A stretch of 64,000 nt of DNA from the NCBI GenBank assembly GCA_030549775.1, contig CM060172.1:3450123-3514122 (forward strand). Direction: 5' to 3'. The notes under the pieces are model-generated. The model had not been told where the DNA came from and did not search any database. It saw only the letters and a program-made list of their open reading frames with translations. Shown in pieces: positions 1-11,499 of this stretch. Both the position numbers and the translations under genes were made by a program. This DNA is from Tamarix chinensis. Lineage: Eukaryota > Streptophyta > Magnoliopsida > Caryophyllales > Tamaricaceae. How positions within the stretch are numbered: position 1 is the stretch's first letter; the number at the start of each line of letters is the position of its first letter.

Positions 1-790
1 CAACTCTATCATTCCCATGCAAACCCTAGTTTTCCCCAGGCAACTTTACTTTCTTCCACTCTTCCATTTATTTAATTCCCCCTTTTCCCGTCCATTTACT
101 AATCATAAATTGCCTAGGTCATTCTTACCTGCGTTAGCCGACGTACTTCCCTTTGGTTATCCTAGTCGCTTATTTTTCTCTTTCAAGCCCCCACTCCACA
201 ACTCCTCATCAAAACACCTAGCATGCATGTCACATCACACCACATCCTCCTTGTACCATACCATATTAGTACATATAGATGAGAGTACGGGAACATACCT
301 CGGTTCCATGCTGCGCTACATAAATACATAGATAATATACAGATTATAGCACACAACCGCATAAGGCATACAAGACAGGTAAAACATGCAATACACACAG
401 ATGGCCTTAGCCACGTCCTTACCTAACACGACACCGGTCTTGGAGCACGCTCCTACGCCTCCTCCGGGTGTCGACTTGACTCGCCTATAAGAGGGAAAAC
501 TGGGGTTACTTTTTCTTCGACCAAAACACTATTCTTTTCTACCTTACCCCTATTCTTTACCTTACCATTAGGGCTAAGAATAATAATATTACTTTTATAA
601 GTGAAGTATGATCAATATTCTTAAAGTAGTTAATCATGCTACTACTAATAAACGTAGCTACAATAATTTAAAGTAATTTTAATAATATTTATTATTAATG
701 GTAGTAGTTCAATGTTACTAATAATAATGATAGTAGTAGCGATAGTAAGGTTAGCGGTATACGAAATATTACTAATAGCGACAAGGAACT

Positions 791-826
791 AAAATAATAA
801 TAATAATAGTAATGATAGTATTAATG

Positions 827-861
<35 letters not shown>

Positions 862-869
862 AATAATAA

Positions 870-905
<36 letters not shown>

Positions 906-950
906 TAATAATAATAATAGTAATAGTAAGAATAATACTAATAATGCTAC
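791..950. repeat. AAT trinucleotide microsatellite
   Basis: A near-continuous run of AAT units with scattered GT/GA interruptions lies inside the CL LTR. Related but shorter AAT-rich tracts sit at the matching place in the other CL copies (7555-7660, 7730-7770, 11220-11290), so the array is an inherited LTR component that has expanded here. Confidence 0.85.
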
Positions 951-1482
951 TAAAAATAATTAGCATTTGTATAATAAAGGTTTAGGGGTTGGGGAGTTTA
1001 GAGAACTACCTAGGGTGTTGGTGGCACAGGAGGCGGCGCACGGCACACGATGGCGGCGGCGACGACGGCGTAGGGGGGAAGAAGGAAGGTGGAGAGGTGG
1101 TGGAGGGGAAAGGAAGGGAAAGGAGGGCTTGGTAGGGGAAACAGAAGGTCTAGGGAGGTTGGGGAAGCTCCCTTGGTGGTTTTAGGAGGTAGAGGGGGTG
1201 CTGGGAGTGGCGGCACGACGGTGGGCGGCGGTGCGAAGGGTGGCGGGGTTTGGAGTTAGCTTGGTCGGGATGGGTGCTTTGCACGCCTAGGGCGGCGCGT
1301 GTAGAGCAAACCGAGGGATGAGGGAGGCTTGGGTAGGTGGAGGGTGATGCAGGGAAGGGTTTCGGGGGTGGGTCGAGCGGCGGCGATGGGCGGCTGCGAC
1401 GGGACGGTGCTCTGAAGAGGGGGCGGCGCAAGAGGGGATTCTGGGTATAATTTTTGAAAGAGCCCGACGCTGGGGCTCGTGG

Positions 1483-1494
1483 GGTATTTATAGG
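1483..1494 (-). promoter_or_regulatory. Candidate TATA box of the left CL LTR
   Basis: Minus-strand CCTATAAATACC lies at the place where the other CL copies have CTCTATAAATAG (8641-8652 and 10157-10169). Its conservation among three copies and its position downstream of a CpG-rich block support an RNA polymerase II promoter directing transcription leftwards. Activity is not shown. Confidence 0.55.
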
Positions 1495-2441
1495 CTCGAA
1501 TTGGGGGGGGAAATCGAGAGAGGGGACAGGGAGGACAGGTCAGGCGGCGTTTGGGGCACGCCGGCCGGTAGGGGCGGCCGTCGCAGGTCTACCATGGCAG
1601 ACCTCTGCGCTGGTTGGGAAAAGGGGAAAAAAGGTGCGGGGTGGCCTAGGGGTGATGGGGGGTGTAGGCTGGTCGAAGGAGGGTGGCCGGCAGGGCAGAA
1701 AAGGGGAAGGCGGCACGCAGGCGGCCGGCGCAGGAGGGCGGCGTGTTGCAGGTCGCGCGAGCGAGGAGGAAGGAGAAGGTGGCCGGACCGACGGTCCAGG
1801 GAGAAAAGAAAAAGGAGGGGGAGACCGGCCGGTTCGGCAACGGTCAAAAGACCCTACCAAAATGCGGCGTTTCGGGCGAGTTATGGACAAAACGCGGCGT
1901 CGAGTATGGCCAGCAGGTAACCGTTACTTTCATTAATCGGGGCGCAGTGTTTCGGCGGAATGATGAGTGAAACGCTGCGTTGCATTGCCAGGGGGAAAAT
2001 GGACGGCGCTGGGCCGCGGGGGAAGGAGGGAAAGAAGAAGGGGGTTGGGCCGGGGCTGGCCCAACGGCGAGGAAAAAGGGGGGGGGGAGAAAAGGAAAAA
2101 AAAGAGAAGAAAAAGGGAGAAGAATTTATTTATGTTATTTTATTTTAGTATTTTATTTTGTATAAATTTTTAGAGTATTTACTTTAGGTACTTAGAGTAA
2201 GAATATTTAAATAATTAAATAAAATATTTATCCTCCTTTTTAGGCTAATTTAGTGCCCAAAATTATATATATAAATATTTGTATAAAGATACCCTTGTAA
2301 TTTATCTCAAAATTCTTATTAGCTTGCCCTACAAAATCCTTTTTTTTTTTTAATTTATAAAGAGTAGTATATTAAATAAATTTCCCAATAATCCTTATTT
2401 AATAACTTATTTCCTAAAATAATTAATTTTAGGGTATTTCA

Positions 2442-4314
2442 CTGGTCCTTAGAACAACCGATTGGTTGGCCCAAAAAATCAACTATATGGTATGTGGTGA
2501 CTTTAATTGCTCTTTGCTTAGACTCATAGACCAACTTTTTACAATCAATTGACTAGTCTTAAAGTAATCGACTGGTATGACCAAATCGATAGACTAGTTC
2601 ATAGAAACTCTGGGGTTTGGCTAAACCATACTGATCAACTAGTTCAGTTAGAGTGTGTTGTTTTGTTCTTTTTGGAATTACTATGCTTTGAGACTTTGCA
2701 TAATTATATAATATAATCCTTTAATGATGACAACACACACCTTGACATGAATTAACTAACCTATTAGATGGATTAAATGGATAATAATTCGTGATATTCT
2801 ATTTAGTTCGTGCAGAAGATTTTAATCAATAAATTGGAATGAGTACGCTATGTTGCTACTTTTGAATGAGATAATCATTATTAGAATAAATGGATTACCT
2901 TAAAAGGTTGATTTGAACTTAACTAAGCACTAGTGGAAAATCCTACCACATAGTTGGAGGATAATAATGATTAACATGGAATAAATATGTAGATGTGTTA
3001 TTGGAATGTTGCATGGGCCTTGATAATATAACCTTGGAAAATAGCACACTAATCACTTAAAGTAGAAGATAATTGAGTTGTGCATGTGTTTAGCTTACCC
3101 AGTCCTCGATTGGCTATTAGGGGTTAATGTATCTTCAAACATTAATTAGTGCCTTTAGGATTTGCCTTTAGGTGGGATCCTACTATATCCTAGCATCTTA
3201 TCTACTCTTAACACTAACAATGTAATAGGGGATATCAATACTAAAAGGTTTTGTCACCTAGGTGAGTTACTTGGCTTTAAGTGGACCTTATGTCCATTGG
3301 TGGTTATTTAGCTTTGATTGGACTTTATGCCATCTGGTTTGGATAAGCTTCCATGGTATATAACATTATGGGGCGATACACAGCCTATCGTTTGATAAGA
3401 AAAAGAATAAGAATAAGGATAAAGATGCAAATAAAGAAAGAGGAAAAAAGAAAAGGGAAAAAATAAATAATGGCTTATAAATAAATAATGTAATAGATTA
3501 TGTAGGCTTGGAAAATAGACACAATGGGAAATTATTTGAATGGATGATAGAATCCCTAATAAGTTGTTTGAATAACCTTCTTATAAAATTGTGTATTGTT
3601 ATCCATGATGTTTTTATTGTGTTGATAAGCATGATGAGTCCTAAAATGCTTGCATTGTGTATGACGTAAAGCCCTGGTGCATTATATGGCCATGATAGAG
3701 AATTTATATCTAATTATATGGCATAAGCATAATATGTGTTTAATATGATATCCACAATATTCTAGGACCTTTTTATTCTTATGACTCTCATTGATGAGAT
3801 AACTTAGTATACTCAGTACGAAGCATGTGATATGCTCATTTGTTCAGTCACTTGCTCATTCCCACGAGTAGAAGATCATTTGTAGGTTTTTAGGGATGAT
3901 TGGTAGTGGGCGTACCTTAATTTAGCCTTAGTGCTTGAGAATTAGGACATCCAAAGATTGTTGCTCAGTCCATAATGGACTAGTGCTTGAGGCTACATCC
4001 TACCTTTATTTTCTGCTATTCTAATTCTGTAATCTTATTTCATGTATTTAAATATTTTGAAGATCGTTGATGTTCTATTTTGTAAATGTTTCTTTAGTAT
4101 CTATATATCATGTTTCTTGCACACTATACCCCTATTTTGATTAGCTTGGTTTCTTAACCTTTTATCTAATATGGGAGAGGCAACAAATGCCTATCTTATA
4201 TTAGGTGTGGTGGTAGCATCCTATTTTCTCCCAGGTGTTTTTAGTATTATTTTTCTGCTTAAGTAATGTTTCAAAACAAAAAAATATTCAGCAATGAAAA
4301 ATGGGGGTGTTACA
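2442..4314 (+). mobile_element. T1 Tekay-like LTR, 3' part
   Basis: This is the 3' part of a chromovirus-type LTR ending AATGGGGGTGTTACA at 4314. It is collinear by eye with the LTRs of TekB (54880-56828) and with 13604-20981: degenerate (C/T)GACTAGTT motifs, a GGACCTTATGTCC unit at 3283-3295, a CTCATTCCCACGAG segment near 3855, and the closing block with the terminal GTGTTACA. Its 5' half is missing because a CL LTR abuts it at 2441/2442. No open frame is present. Confidence 0.75.
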
Positions 4315-4605
4315 TATTTTGTGTCGACTTTTGCTAAGCTTACAAGTAAGTCATTCTTCCCTTTGAACGGTGGTATAAATGAGCATGTGAGATAGTTTAG
4401 GTTGTAAATTTCTAAACTTCTCTTGATTATATGATAATCTTTATATTTTGGTGACCCATGCAAGAATATTTAGTTGTTTTGAGACAAGTGCAATTTCATG
4501 AGAATATATAGTTGATTTAATGTAAATGCAACAAGATTTAGTGTATAAGCATGTGTAATATCAGTTTTCTATGATGATAATGTGATCATTGATGTGGTTG
4601 GTAAA
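4315..4605 (+). other. Remnant of T1 internal leader
   Basis: This 291-bp stretch directly follows the T1 LTR end. It keeps a degraded version of the sequence just inside TekB (GTGTCG...CTTT...AAGCT, compare 44310-44345), but the tRNA-Met primer site expected after the LTR is gone. No coding sequence is visible before the CL copy begins at 4606. Confidence 0.45.
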
Positions 4606-5029
4606 TGAAATGCCCCGAAAATTTCTAATTTTAAATAGTATATTTAAATGAGGTTTTATTATAAAAGTTAATTAAGTATATTAATTTATTTAAAATAAAA
4701 GGAAATTAATGAGGGAAAATCAAGAATAAATTTATAAGTATTTTAATTAGGAGGAATTTGGGTATTTTAACTAGTTAAATATTTTAATTTGGGAATTAAC
4801 TAAATAAATTATTTGATTTAAAATAAGAAGGATAAAATAGTTTGAAATTCATAATAACTTTATAAATAATTTAATTGGAGAAATTTAGGGTATTTTGCTA
4901 ATTAAAATGGAATTTATGAAAAATCTTTTAAAAATCCTAATTTAGCTTAAAAAGGAATTTAAAGATTATTATTTTTAAATATCCTAAATATTTAGATTAA
5001 TTTAATTTACCCTAACCTAATTATTTTTC

Positions 5030-5110
5030 TCCTTTCCTTTTTCCTTTTTCTTTTTCTTTCTTCCTTTTTCCTTTCCTTTTTCTTTCTTTTTCTTCTTTTT
5101 CTTTTTCCTC
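5030..5110. repeat. CTTTTT-rich polypyrimidine tract
   Basis: A run of CTTTTT/CTTTCTTC units in the outer CL copy. The complementary GAAAAA-rich tract of the inner copy lies at about 9195-9270, as expected for the same LTR position in opposite orientation. Confidence 0.8.
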
Positions 5111-5788
5111 TTCTTCTCGCCGAACTGGGCCAGCTCGCGGCCCAGTTTTGTAACACCCCAAAATTCACTACTTTTTTTTAAAAAGCGGAAGCAATTAAAA
5201 TAGAAATACTTAAAACCTGTGAATTTTGGGAATGTTACCGCCACACTTAGTACCAGACCGGTTCTCTCAAACCGTTCAAGTACAAAGTGCTAAGGCTAAA
5301 GAAAAGATTTACGTTAAATTCAAATTAACAATTCATAAAAGGATTCGAAGATCATACACAAAATCAAAGTACGAGAAATTAAGAGTTAATTACAATACCC
5401 TTGAAGTTTCAAATAACACTTGTAACTTCCAAATAGAAATACATTTAAACAAGATAAAACCCGATGGATCAAATTCCGGATTGCCTACTCACTCAAATCA
5501 GGCCTGCCACCCCAAAATAGTCTCTGATCTTAAACCTGCACAAGAGGTCTGCTCCCCACCATCAGTGGATCATCACAGGACCCATCAACCAAGGTGACTT
5601 GATCACTAAGGCCAACACATAAATACATAAATCATGCAGGACGTAAAAGAGCATATTCATAAATGCATATGATCAACCAGGTAAAAGTATAAAGGCCCAT
5701 GAATAATCTGAATTAATCACTTAATTAATCTCTTATCAGAATCCGATTCACACCATACTTTTTATCAAATCCATGCGAGTACGGAAGC

Positions 5789-6121
5789 CCCCACTATTAT
5801 AGCCGGTGGATCGGAGGCACATAGGGTAGCATACCCTAACCACTATTATAGCCGGTGGATCGGAGACACATAGGACTACGCGTCCTAACCACTATTCCTA
5901 ACCGGTGGATCGGTTGGCTTCGGTTCGCATGGTATTCCACTGTAAGTAATTAGTATCTTTTAAGCATTCTGGTTTGTGACTGTTGAGCTCGGGAACCCCC
6001 ACTATTATAACCGGTGGATCGGTCACACATAGGACATCATGTCCTAACCACTATTATAACCGGTGGATCGGTCGCACATAGGGTAAAAACCCTAACCACT
6101 ATTCCGAACCGGTGGATCGGT
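5789..6121. repeat. ACCGGTGGATCGG repeat module with stem-loops
   Basis: Six units of about 50 bp occur in two clusters of three (about 5789-5920 and 5997-6121). Each has CCACTATT, then ACCGGTGGATCGG, then a short inverted repeat. The inverted repeats are at 5823-5837, 5872-5886, 6031-6045 and 6080-6093; their stems differ in sequence but stay complementary (AGGGT/ACCCT or AGGAC/GTCCT). The same module is at 12580-12935 and 46136-46390 in other CL copies. It lies about 0.7-1 kb before the LTR 3' end. Function is unknown. Confidence 0.85.
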
Positions 6122-6499
6122 TGGTCCCGTCTCAACGATCTTCCTCTTTAGATAATTAATGTTTTAAGTATCTTATTCAGAAGCTTTCACCATAGACATG
6201 CACGAATCATAAATCATAAATTCCATATTCAACATCATACTTTATTCACCATTTACACATGTGCTACCACTAAACCCTAGACATGCACCATATACCCTAC
6301 TTGACCCCCACAACCATAGTCAATCACTCCAAACCCTAATTCAGTCACCTCCATACCCTTATAATGTCTTACGTATTATTTTTCACCCAAAACATTCAAA
6401 CACCCAAATAACTCTTCTATTTCCTCCCTTACATCCCAAATCAACTTTTCACACGTAATTTCACTTCCATGCAAACACTAATCTTTCCATGCAAACCTT

Positions 6500-7130
6500 C
6501 GAACCTTTTTCATGTAAACCCTAAAATTCCACGTGAAGCCCTACACACAACCATGCAAACCTAATACCACCATACAACCATCAATATCACCATATGTAAA
6601 TCCTAATACCACCATACAACTATAATTACCACCATACAAACCTTAATATCATCATACAAACCCTAATACCAACATACATCCATTAATACCACCAGGTAAA
6701 CCCTAGATTCTGTTATACAAAACTCTAAATTCAAACCATATAAGACCCAAAGATTTGTCCATACCAACCCTAAATTCAAACCATAAATATTCTTCCATGC
6801 CAAACCCTAAATTCAAACCATAAAGATTCTTCCACATAAAATCATAATTTAGAATCTCCCAAGGAAAACCATAAATTGAATTCCCCCAAGCAAATCATAA
6901 ATTATATTCCCCCATATAATATCATAAATTACATTTTCCCAAATAACATCATGAATTAGATTCTCCCAAACAAATTATAAATTAACTCTCCCAATCAAAT
7001 CATAACTTAAATTCTCCCATATAATATTATAAATTACATTCTCCCAAATAACATCCTAAATTAGATTCTCCCAAACGAACCATAAATTCTGCTCTTTCAC
7101 ACATAAAATCATACATTAGATTATTCCTTA
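6500..7130. repeat. Degenerate CCCTAA-rich and ATTCTCCCA-rich minisatellite
   Basis: The first half is rich in AAACCCTAA(A/T) separated by about 25-35 bp. The second half is built of AAATTAGATTCTCCCA-type units of about 30 bp, with a longer period near 105 bp (compare about 6910 and 7017). The truncated CL copy at 46730-47280 has the same two-part structure, and the outer copy shows it in reverse at 12180-12500 (TTAGGGTTGCATGG units). Confidence 0.7.
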
Positions 7131-7539
7131 TAAAACCATAAAATTAGGTTAACTGACTTCCCTTAATCAAATTATTTCCCCATCCCCCTTTTTCATCCTT
7201 CCTCTCACACAAACCACATCGACTTCCTCACATACACAACACATATCATCATACATAATTAATACACATACCATGCACAACATTCTTCAACTCCAAGTCA
7301 TACCACAAATAAAATATTTAATAATAATAAACAATAGATACATAACATGCGAAACACATAATATACATAAGCACATAAAAGGCCTTAACACTCTTTACCT
7401 AAAACGACACCGGTCTTGGAGCACGCTCCTACGCCTCCTTAAGGTTTTGACCAAATAACAACATACTAATACAAATAACATTAATAAAATTCTAACTTTG
7501 CTACAGATTAATAGAATTATTATAAAGGTTGATAATATA

Positions 7540-8160
7540 GGGTTAAATACTTTACCGTAATAATAATAATGATACTAAAATAATATCAATGAGAATATAA
7601 ATAAGAATAATAATAGTAACAATAATAATAACAATAAAAAGGACATTATTCAAAAATAATGTGAAATAAATGCTTCGGCCCCTTTTCCAAGATAATACTA
7701 ATAATAAAATAAATAATCAAATTTATTAGTAGTAATAATAATAATAATAACAAATTTAGTAGTAGTAATAACAATATATATATATATATATACTTATAAT
7801 ATAAAAGGAAATAGTGCTAAAAACGATAATATATTAGTAATAATGTTAAAATGCTAATAATAGTAATAAAAGGAAAAAGCTGTGAGGCTTAATTAAAAAT
7901 TTAGGTTTCTACGCCTCCTGAAATAATTACACTATAAAATAATTAATTACACTAATAATAATAATATTAATTATATTATTAATAATAATAGTAAACATCT
8001 ACTAATTCTATTAAATAACTAAAATTCGAGAATAATAGTTTTTCTAACTCAAGAATACTCCCAAACCTGTAAAGAAGATTTAACCATTAGATTACAGTTG
8101 ATAAAAATAATAATGATAATTATAATAATAATAATTAGAATCGAATTAACATTAAAAATT
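7540..8160. repeat. AT-rich trinucleotide region with a TA run
   Basis: AAT/ATT-type trinucleotides alternate with unique AT-rich sequence, and a TA dinucleotide run occupies about 7774-7792. No gene is present. It corresponds to the microsatellite block of the left CL copy (791-950). Confidence 0.7.
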
Positions 8161-8640
8161 AGGATAAAAGCATAATGATTATCAATAAATCGAAAGTAAG
8201 TGTTTAAAAGGTCTAGGATTTCACCTTGAGTTGGAGGATGAAGGTGGCACCGGCGATGGTTCCCAGAGGTGGCCGGAAAATGGGTCTAAGGGGGCCAAAA
8301 ATTAGGAAAATGGGTGATGGAGAGGAAGAAAATTAAAATAATTATATGGGGCTGTAGAGAATAATTAGTAGGAGTTAATAGTTGGTTTAATAGGTGTTAG
8401 AAGTGGCGGATGTGGTGGTGGACAGTGGTTTAATGTTTTGGGGTGGAGGCTTGTAAAAGATGAATCGAAGGTTGTGGTTAGTTTAGTTAATTAGGGGGTA
8501 TTGCAGGGAAGAGATTGGTAGCAAGAGGAGGTGTTGAAGTTGGCTGGGGAAGGAGATAATGGCGTCTGATGGGGCGGTGGCAGGCAGATCTCTCTTAGGG
8601 TTCTCGAGAAGAAGAAGTATCAAAAACATCCACCATTAGG

Positions 8641-8652
8641 CTATTTATAGAG
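8641..8652 (-). promoter_or_regulatory. Candidate TATA box of inner CL LTR
   Basis: Minus-strand CTCTATAAATAG matches 10157-10169 of the outer copy exactly at its core. The downstream sequence (AAACCCTAA-like leader in the outer copy, degraded here) resembles a 5' untranslated leader. Transcription would run towards 5149. Confidence 0.6.
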
Positions 8653-8719
8653 TTTAGATGGGTTATTAGGGTTTTGGAGGTCGGTAGGATGGGTTTGGGT
8701 GATAGGGTTTGGGTGGCCG

Positions 8720-9050
8720 GCGTCAGAAATCGGTCGGCGACTGCTTGGGTTGGGTCGAAGGTTCGAGAAGTAATAGAGAGGGAACGAGTGAGAGTTGAGG
8801 ATAATTGATCATGCCAAGCTCATGTGTGGGTCGAGAGGGAGAAAAAGAGATGTGACTCGGCCGGTCAGAGTCCTCGTAGCCGGCGCCGCCATTTTCGGGG
8901 ATGGGAGTTGCAGCAGCGTCGACGGAGGAGAGGGGAGGAAGAAGGAAGGAGGAGGGGGCTGGTCCGGTTCGCGGGGAAGAAAGAAAGAAAAAGGGAGACC
9001 GGGCGGTCGACTGGGCGAAGAGGGTGTGCTTTAAATAAAGTGCGACGTTT
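8720..9050. other. CpG-rich upstream block of inner CL LTR
   Basis: A locally GC-rich stretch lies immediately upstream (in the minus sense) of the TATA box, with GCCGGCGCC, GGTCGAC and AAGTGCGACGTTTTCG elements. The equivalent blocks are 9711-10080 in the outer copy and 1000-2110 in the left copy. Long open frames here encode Arg/Lys/Pro-rich low-complexity peptides on several frames at once and are not genes. Confidence 0.55.
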
Positions 9051-10156
9051 TCGTGGAGAAACAACTAAAGCGTGGCGTTTCAAAGTCAGGCGAACAAAAG
9101 AAAGAAAAGACGGAGACGGGCCGCACAAAGGAGGCATGCCCAAATGTCGAAGAAGAAAAAGAAAGAAGGAAGGAAGAATTGTGCCGCAGACTGGCCCAAT
9201 CGGAAAGAAGAAGGAAAAAGAAAAGAGGAAGAAAGAAAAAGAAAGAAAGAAAAAAAAGAAAAAGGAAGAAATTAATTAGGTTTGGTATTTAAATTAATTA
9301 AAATATTTGGGACATTTAAAAATAATAATATTTAAATAAAATATTATTTAAATCCATTTTTAGGCTATATTAGGACTTTTAAAAGATTTTCCATAATTTC
9401 CATTTTAATTAGTAAAACACACTAAATTTCTCCAATTAATTTATTTATAAAATTATTATTAATTTAAAACTATTTTCTCATTCTTATTTTAAATAAAATA
9501 ATTTATTTAGTTAATTCCCAAATTAAAATATTTAACTAGTTAAAATACCCAAATTCCTCCTAATTAAAATACTTATAAATTTATTCTTAATTTTTCCTAA
9601 TACATTCCTTTTTATTTTAATAAAAGTAATTTATTTAAATAATTTTTTCTAATAAAATATCATTTAAATATAATTAATAAAATTAGAAATTTTTGGGGCA
9701 TTTCAAGTTTCCCTTCTTCTTTTCCCGCGGCCCAGCTTGCGCGGCGTCGCCCTTCTCGTCTCTCAACGCGTCGTCTCATTTAATGAACGACGTAACCGGC
9801 GCGACCGGCCCAGTTCACCTCTTTCTTTTCCTTCCCGGCCGACCGACCCACCCCTTCCTCCTTTCTTCTTCCTCCTCTCTCCTCCGTCGCCACTACTGCA
9901 ACTCCTGCGCCCGATAATGGCGGCGATGGCTACGCGGAACTTGACCGACCGATTCACCCTTATTTTTCTTCCTCTCGACCCACACATGAGCTTGGCAAGA
10001 TCAATTATCCTCAACTCTCACTCGTTCCCTCTCTATTACTTCTCGAACCTTCGACCCAACCCAAGCAGTCGCCGGCCGATTTCTACCATCGGCCACGCAA
10101 ACCCTAGAATCCAATAATATCCTGACGATCTCCAAAATCGTATTAAACCATCTCAA

Positions 10157-10169
10157 CTCTATAAATAGC
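10157..10169 (+). promoter_or_regulatory. Candidate TATA box of outer CL LTR
   Basis: CTCTATAAATAGC is followed about 25-40 bp downstream by a pyrimidine-rich stretch (CTTCTTCTTTCTCG) and AAACCCTAAG, a typical plant 5' leader composition. It points right, away from the mirror-image TATA box at 8641-8652, so the two promoters are divergent and about 1.5 kb apart. Confidence 0.6.
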
Positions 10170-11499
10170 TTAGTTGTGGACGTTTTTGAAGCTTCTTCTT
10201 TCTCGAAACCCTAAGTGAAAACCGCACACCACCGCCCCTTTAGACACCTCATTCTCCGCTTTTAGCTAACCTCGACGCCTATTCTCCATCTTAATATCTT
10301 CCCTGCAACACCCTCTAATTAACTAAACCATCTACGACCTTCAATTCACCTTGTACAAGCCTCCATAATCGTGCAAAGTTGGCTAGTCCTCTCGCCAGAA
10401 AATTCCACCCCGAAACATTAAACCACTGTCCACCGCCACATCCGCCACTTCTAACACCTATTAAACCAACTATTAACTCCTACTAATTATCCTCTATAGC
10501 CCCATATAATTATTTTAATTTTCTTCCTCTCCATCACCCATTTTCCTAATTTTTGGCCCCCTTAGACCCATTTTCAGGCCACCTCCTGGAACCATCGCCG
10601 GTGCCACCTTCATCCTCCAACTCAAGGTGATGCCATAGACATTTTAAATACTTTATTTCGAATTATTTATAATTATTCTAGTTTTAGCCAAAATTTAAGT
10701 ATTAATTCAACTTTAATTAGTATTATTATAATTATTATTATTAGTAATATTGATTGTATTCTAATTTCTAAATTTTGTTTACAGGTCTGGAAGTATTATT
10801 TAGTAAGATACAGTAATTATCTCGGCCTTTACCTATTTGCTTAGATTTTTACATAATTGATGTTATTATTAATAATATTTATAATAATAATATTATTAGT
10901 ATAATTACTTGGTTGATACTTTGATTATTACTGGAAGAACAGAGGCCTTAAATTTTAATTATGCCTCGCATTTATAAAATTTATTAACATTTTAAACATT
11001 TTTCAACATTATTTTAATTATATTACCATTATTACCTTTATTAAAATATAATATAAGTATATATATACATTATTAATTTTATTATCACAATTCTGAATAA
11101 TATTATGTTTATCATTGTGGGAGGGTTAGAAATCCAACTTTTAATTTTAAGAATTTTGATATCATTAATATCTAATATTCTATTTATAAAAAGTATCATT
11201 AATATTATTGTACTTTATTTATATTACTAATTATTTTTATTACTATTATTCTTATTATTGTTATTATTATCATCATCATCATAGTTATGATATTATTAAA
11301 TCTATTTTGAGAGAAGGGTAGAAACCCTTAGCTTATCACCTTTTCAAAAGAAAATAAGTGAATTAATTATATTAGTTCCTATAGTTAATTATTGAATAGT
11401 AAAATGTCATCCTAAAACCAAACCTCGAAATAAGTTAGAATTATATAAGAGAGTCTATTCTAGTATGCTTTGATATAATAGGAACCCAATCAAAGGATT

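Larger units (their letters stand above)
1..2441 (-). mobile_element. CL-family long LTR, partial (left edge)
   Basis: This is the minus-strand 5' portion of a long LTR I call CL. It starts at 2441 (TGAAATACCC on the minus strand) and runs off the left edge. It matches the two better preserved copies at 4606-13603 in layout: an AT-rich end, a purine-rich then CpG-rich block (about 1000-2110 on this strand), a TATA box, and a stretch near 400-480 (ACACCGGTCTTGGAGCACGC) that recurs almost exactly at 7404-7440. No coding region is present; the open frames in the GC-rich block are composition artefacts. Assignment as an LTR rests on the TG...CA ends and target duplication of the copy at 5149-9705. 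No right-hand target duplication can be tested because the left end is missing. Confidence 0.75.
5149..9705 (-). mobile_element. CL-family solo LTR, inner copy (4557 bp, TSD AGTTT)
   Basis: The element begins TGTAACACCCC at 5149 and ends GGGGCATTTCA at 9705. It is flanked by perfect 5-bp repeats AGTTT at 5144-5148 and 9706-9710. TG...CA ends with a 5-bp duplication are the mark of LTR-retrotransposon integration, and with no internal genes the simplest reading is a solo LTR left by LTR-LTR recombination. Sense is minus (TATA at 8641-8652). It lies inside a copy of its own family in the opposite orientation, so 4606-13603 is an inverted repeat with arms of about 4 kb. At 4.56 kb it is long for an LTR; a large non-coding derivative element is an alternative. 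Confidence 0.88.

Noticed and set aside
772..966. 64-codon Ile-rich frame
   Set aside because: Direct translation of the AAT/ATT microsatellite.
1454..1936. Overlapping open frames up to 160 codons on both strands in the GC-rich block
   Set aside because: Arg/Gly/Pro-rich low-complexity translations in several frames at once, with no recognisable domain; explained by purine-rich CpG-rich LTR sequence. The same applies to 8723-9292 and 9693-10117.
9053..9292. Lys-rich open frames near the end of the inner CL copy
   Set aside because: Translation of a GAAAAA-rich tract that is the complement of the CTTTTT tract at 5030-5110.
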